A stretch of 6,552 nt of DNA, taken from assembly GCA_001771615.1 (NCBI GenBank), contig MEUF01000083.1, positions 453 to 7,004 of the forward strand, in the 5' to 3' direction. The notes under the pieces are model-generated. The model was not told where the DNA came from. It searched no databases and was given only the letters and a program-made list of their open reading frames with translations. Both the position numbers and the translations under genes were made by a program. This document shows positions 6,022-6,552 of the stretch, piece by piece; position 1 is the stretch's first letter, and every line of letters begins with the position of its first letter. The DNA comes from a candidate division WOR-1 bacterium RIFOXYB2_FULL_48_7. GTDB taxonomy: Bacteria; Margulisbacteria; WOR-1; O2-12-FULL-45-9; XYB2-FULL-48-7.

Positions 6022-6552
6022 ATGGACATTTCTATTGTTTTGAGCGGTGAGGCTGGACAGGGAATTCAAACCCTGGAAAATCTCTTGGCCCGACTGGTCA
6101 AATCAGCCGGTCTTCATGTTTTTGCCACCAAAGAATATATGTCCCGCGTTCGCGGCGGCGTAAATTCCACCTCTTTTCGTATCGCTGACCAACCGGTAGC
6201 CGCGCCGCTCCGCAGGATTGATTGGCTAATAGAGTTAAGCCCGGGGAGGACAAAACACTTATCTGCCAGACTCTCCACTGCAACGCAGATTGTTTCCGAC
6301 CTTAATAATAATGTTGCCGCGGCTGGATATGTTCATGGCCTGCTGGGGTTGGAGCTGGGATCGGGCGAAGCAATCATCAGGCAGTATTTTGCCGCCAAAG
6401 GGGAGCCATTGATTGCCGCCAATTTGGCGGCTTTTAAGGCTGGTTTTGAAAAATATCAGCCGGCCGGGAAGCCAAAGAGACTGGTCGCGGATGCCCTGGT
6501 TGCTGAACGGTTGTTGCTCAATGGAGGAGAAGCCATTGCTTTGGGGGCCTTG
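6022..6552 (+). CDS. korA: 2-oxoacid:ferredoxin oxidoreductase, fused gamma-alpha subunit (KorA-like), 3'-truncated by window edge
   Basis: The first 177 residues of a thiamine-pyrophosphate-dependent 2-oxoacid:acceptor oxidoreductase subunit. These enzymes interconvert a 2-oxoacid plus CoA with acyl-CoA, CO2 and reduced ferredoxin in anaerobes. Residues 1 to about 155 form the gamma domain: LSGEAGQGIQT (7-17) is the glycine-rich motif of the family and EYMSRVRGG (38-46) its characteristic second motif. From about residue 166, NGGEAIALGAL begins the alpha (pyrimidine-binding) domain, matching the GNEAIALGA signature of fused KorA proteins, here with Gly in place of the usual Asn. The protein runs off the right edge; full-length relatives are about 550-600 residues, and a beta subunit gene would be expected next. 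The substrate (2-oxoglutarate or branched-chain 2-oxoacid) cannot be fixed from this part. It starts 5 bases after the glycosyltransferase stop, so it is probably read through from that gene. Confidence 0.87.
   Translation, partial: MDISIVLSGEAGQGIQTLENLLARLVKSAGLHVFATKEYMSRVRGGVNSTSFRIADQPVAAPLRRIDWLIELSPGRTKHLSARLSTATQIVSDLNNNVAAAGYVHGLLGLELGSGEAIIRQYFAAKGEPLIAANLAAFKAGFEKYQPAGKPKRLVADALVAERLLLNGGEAIALGAL

Noticed and set aside
6098..6283. Open frame of 61 codons on the minus strand
   Set aside because: It is antisense to the korA-like gamma domain, which carries clear family motifs; no independent support.

Overview
The window looks like an ordinary stretch of a bacterial chromosome with moderate GC content. 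The genes are packed almost end to end, and no non-coding gap exceeds 14 bases. Two genes point to an anaerobe: an AmrS-type radical SAM enzyme, and the start of a ferredoxin-dependent 2-oxoacid oxidoreductase with the gamma domain fused ahead of the alpha domain. Clear TATAAT-type -10 elements argue for Bacteria rather than Archaea. The gene content and short degenerate tandem repeats would suit an uncultivated anaerobic candidate phylum (for example the Margulisbacteria/Saganbacteria group), but this placement is a guess and the sequence does not prove it.

Layout. (1) Bases 1-819, plus strand: the 3' part of amrS, which enters from the left edge. (2) Bases 822-5183, minus strand: a tight three-gene operon of large polytopic membrane glycosyltransferases of the GT-C fold (PMT_2/ArnT/GT39-like). 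In transcription order these are a 454-residue enzyme, a 538-residue ArnT-like enzyme and a 470-residue enzyme. The first and third are full-length paralogs of each other and the middle one is of a different type. The operon converges on amrS with only two bases between the stop codons. (3) Bases 5198-6016, plus strand: a soluble family-2-like glycosyltransferase, divergent from the GT-C operon across 14 bases. (4) Bases 6022-6552, plus strand: the first 177 residues of a korA-like gene, which runs off the right edge and lies 5 bases after the glycosyltransferase.

How they may work together. The three GT-C proteins should use polyprenyl-phosphate-linked sugars outside the cytoplasmic membrane. 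The cytosolic GT2 protein should use nucleotide-sugars. Together they suggest a small locus for decorating a surface glycan, glycolipid or secreted protein. The acceptor cannot be read from the sequence.

The most striking item is the 14-base divergent gap. It and the two flanking start codons form a compact module at 5181-5200. Each strand carries an extended -10 promoter (TGn plus a TATAAT-like hexamer), and the predicted start of each transcript falls on the A of its own ATG. Both genes would therefore be expressed as leaderless mRNAs from overlapping, mutually exclusive promoters. I see no RNA genes, CRISPR arrays, insertion sequences or convincing terminators.
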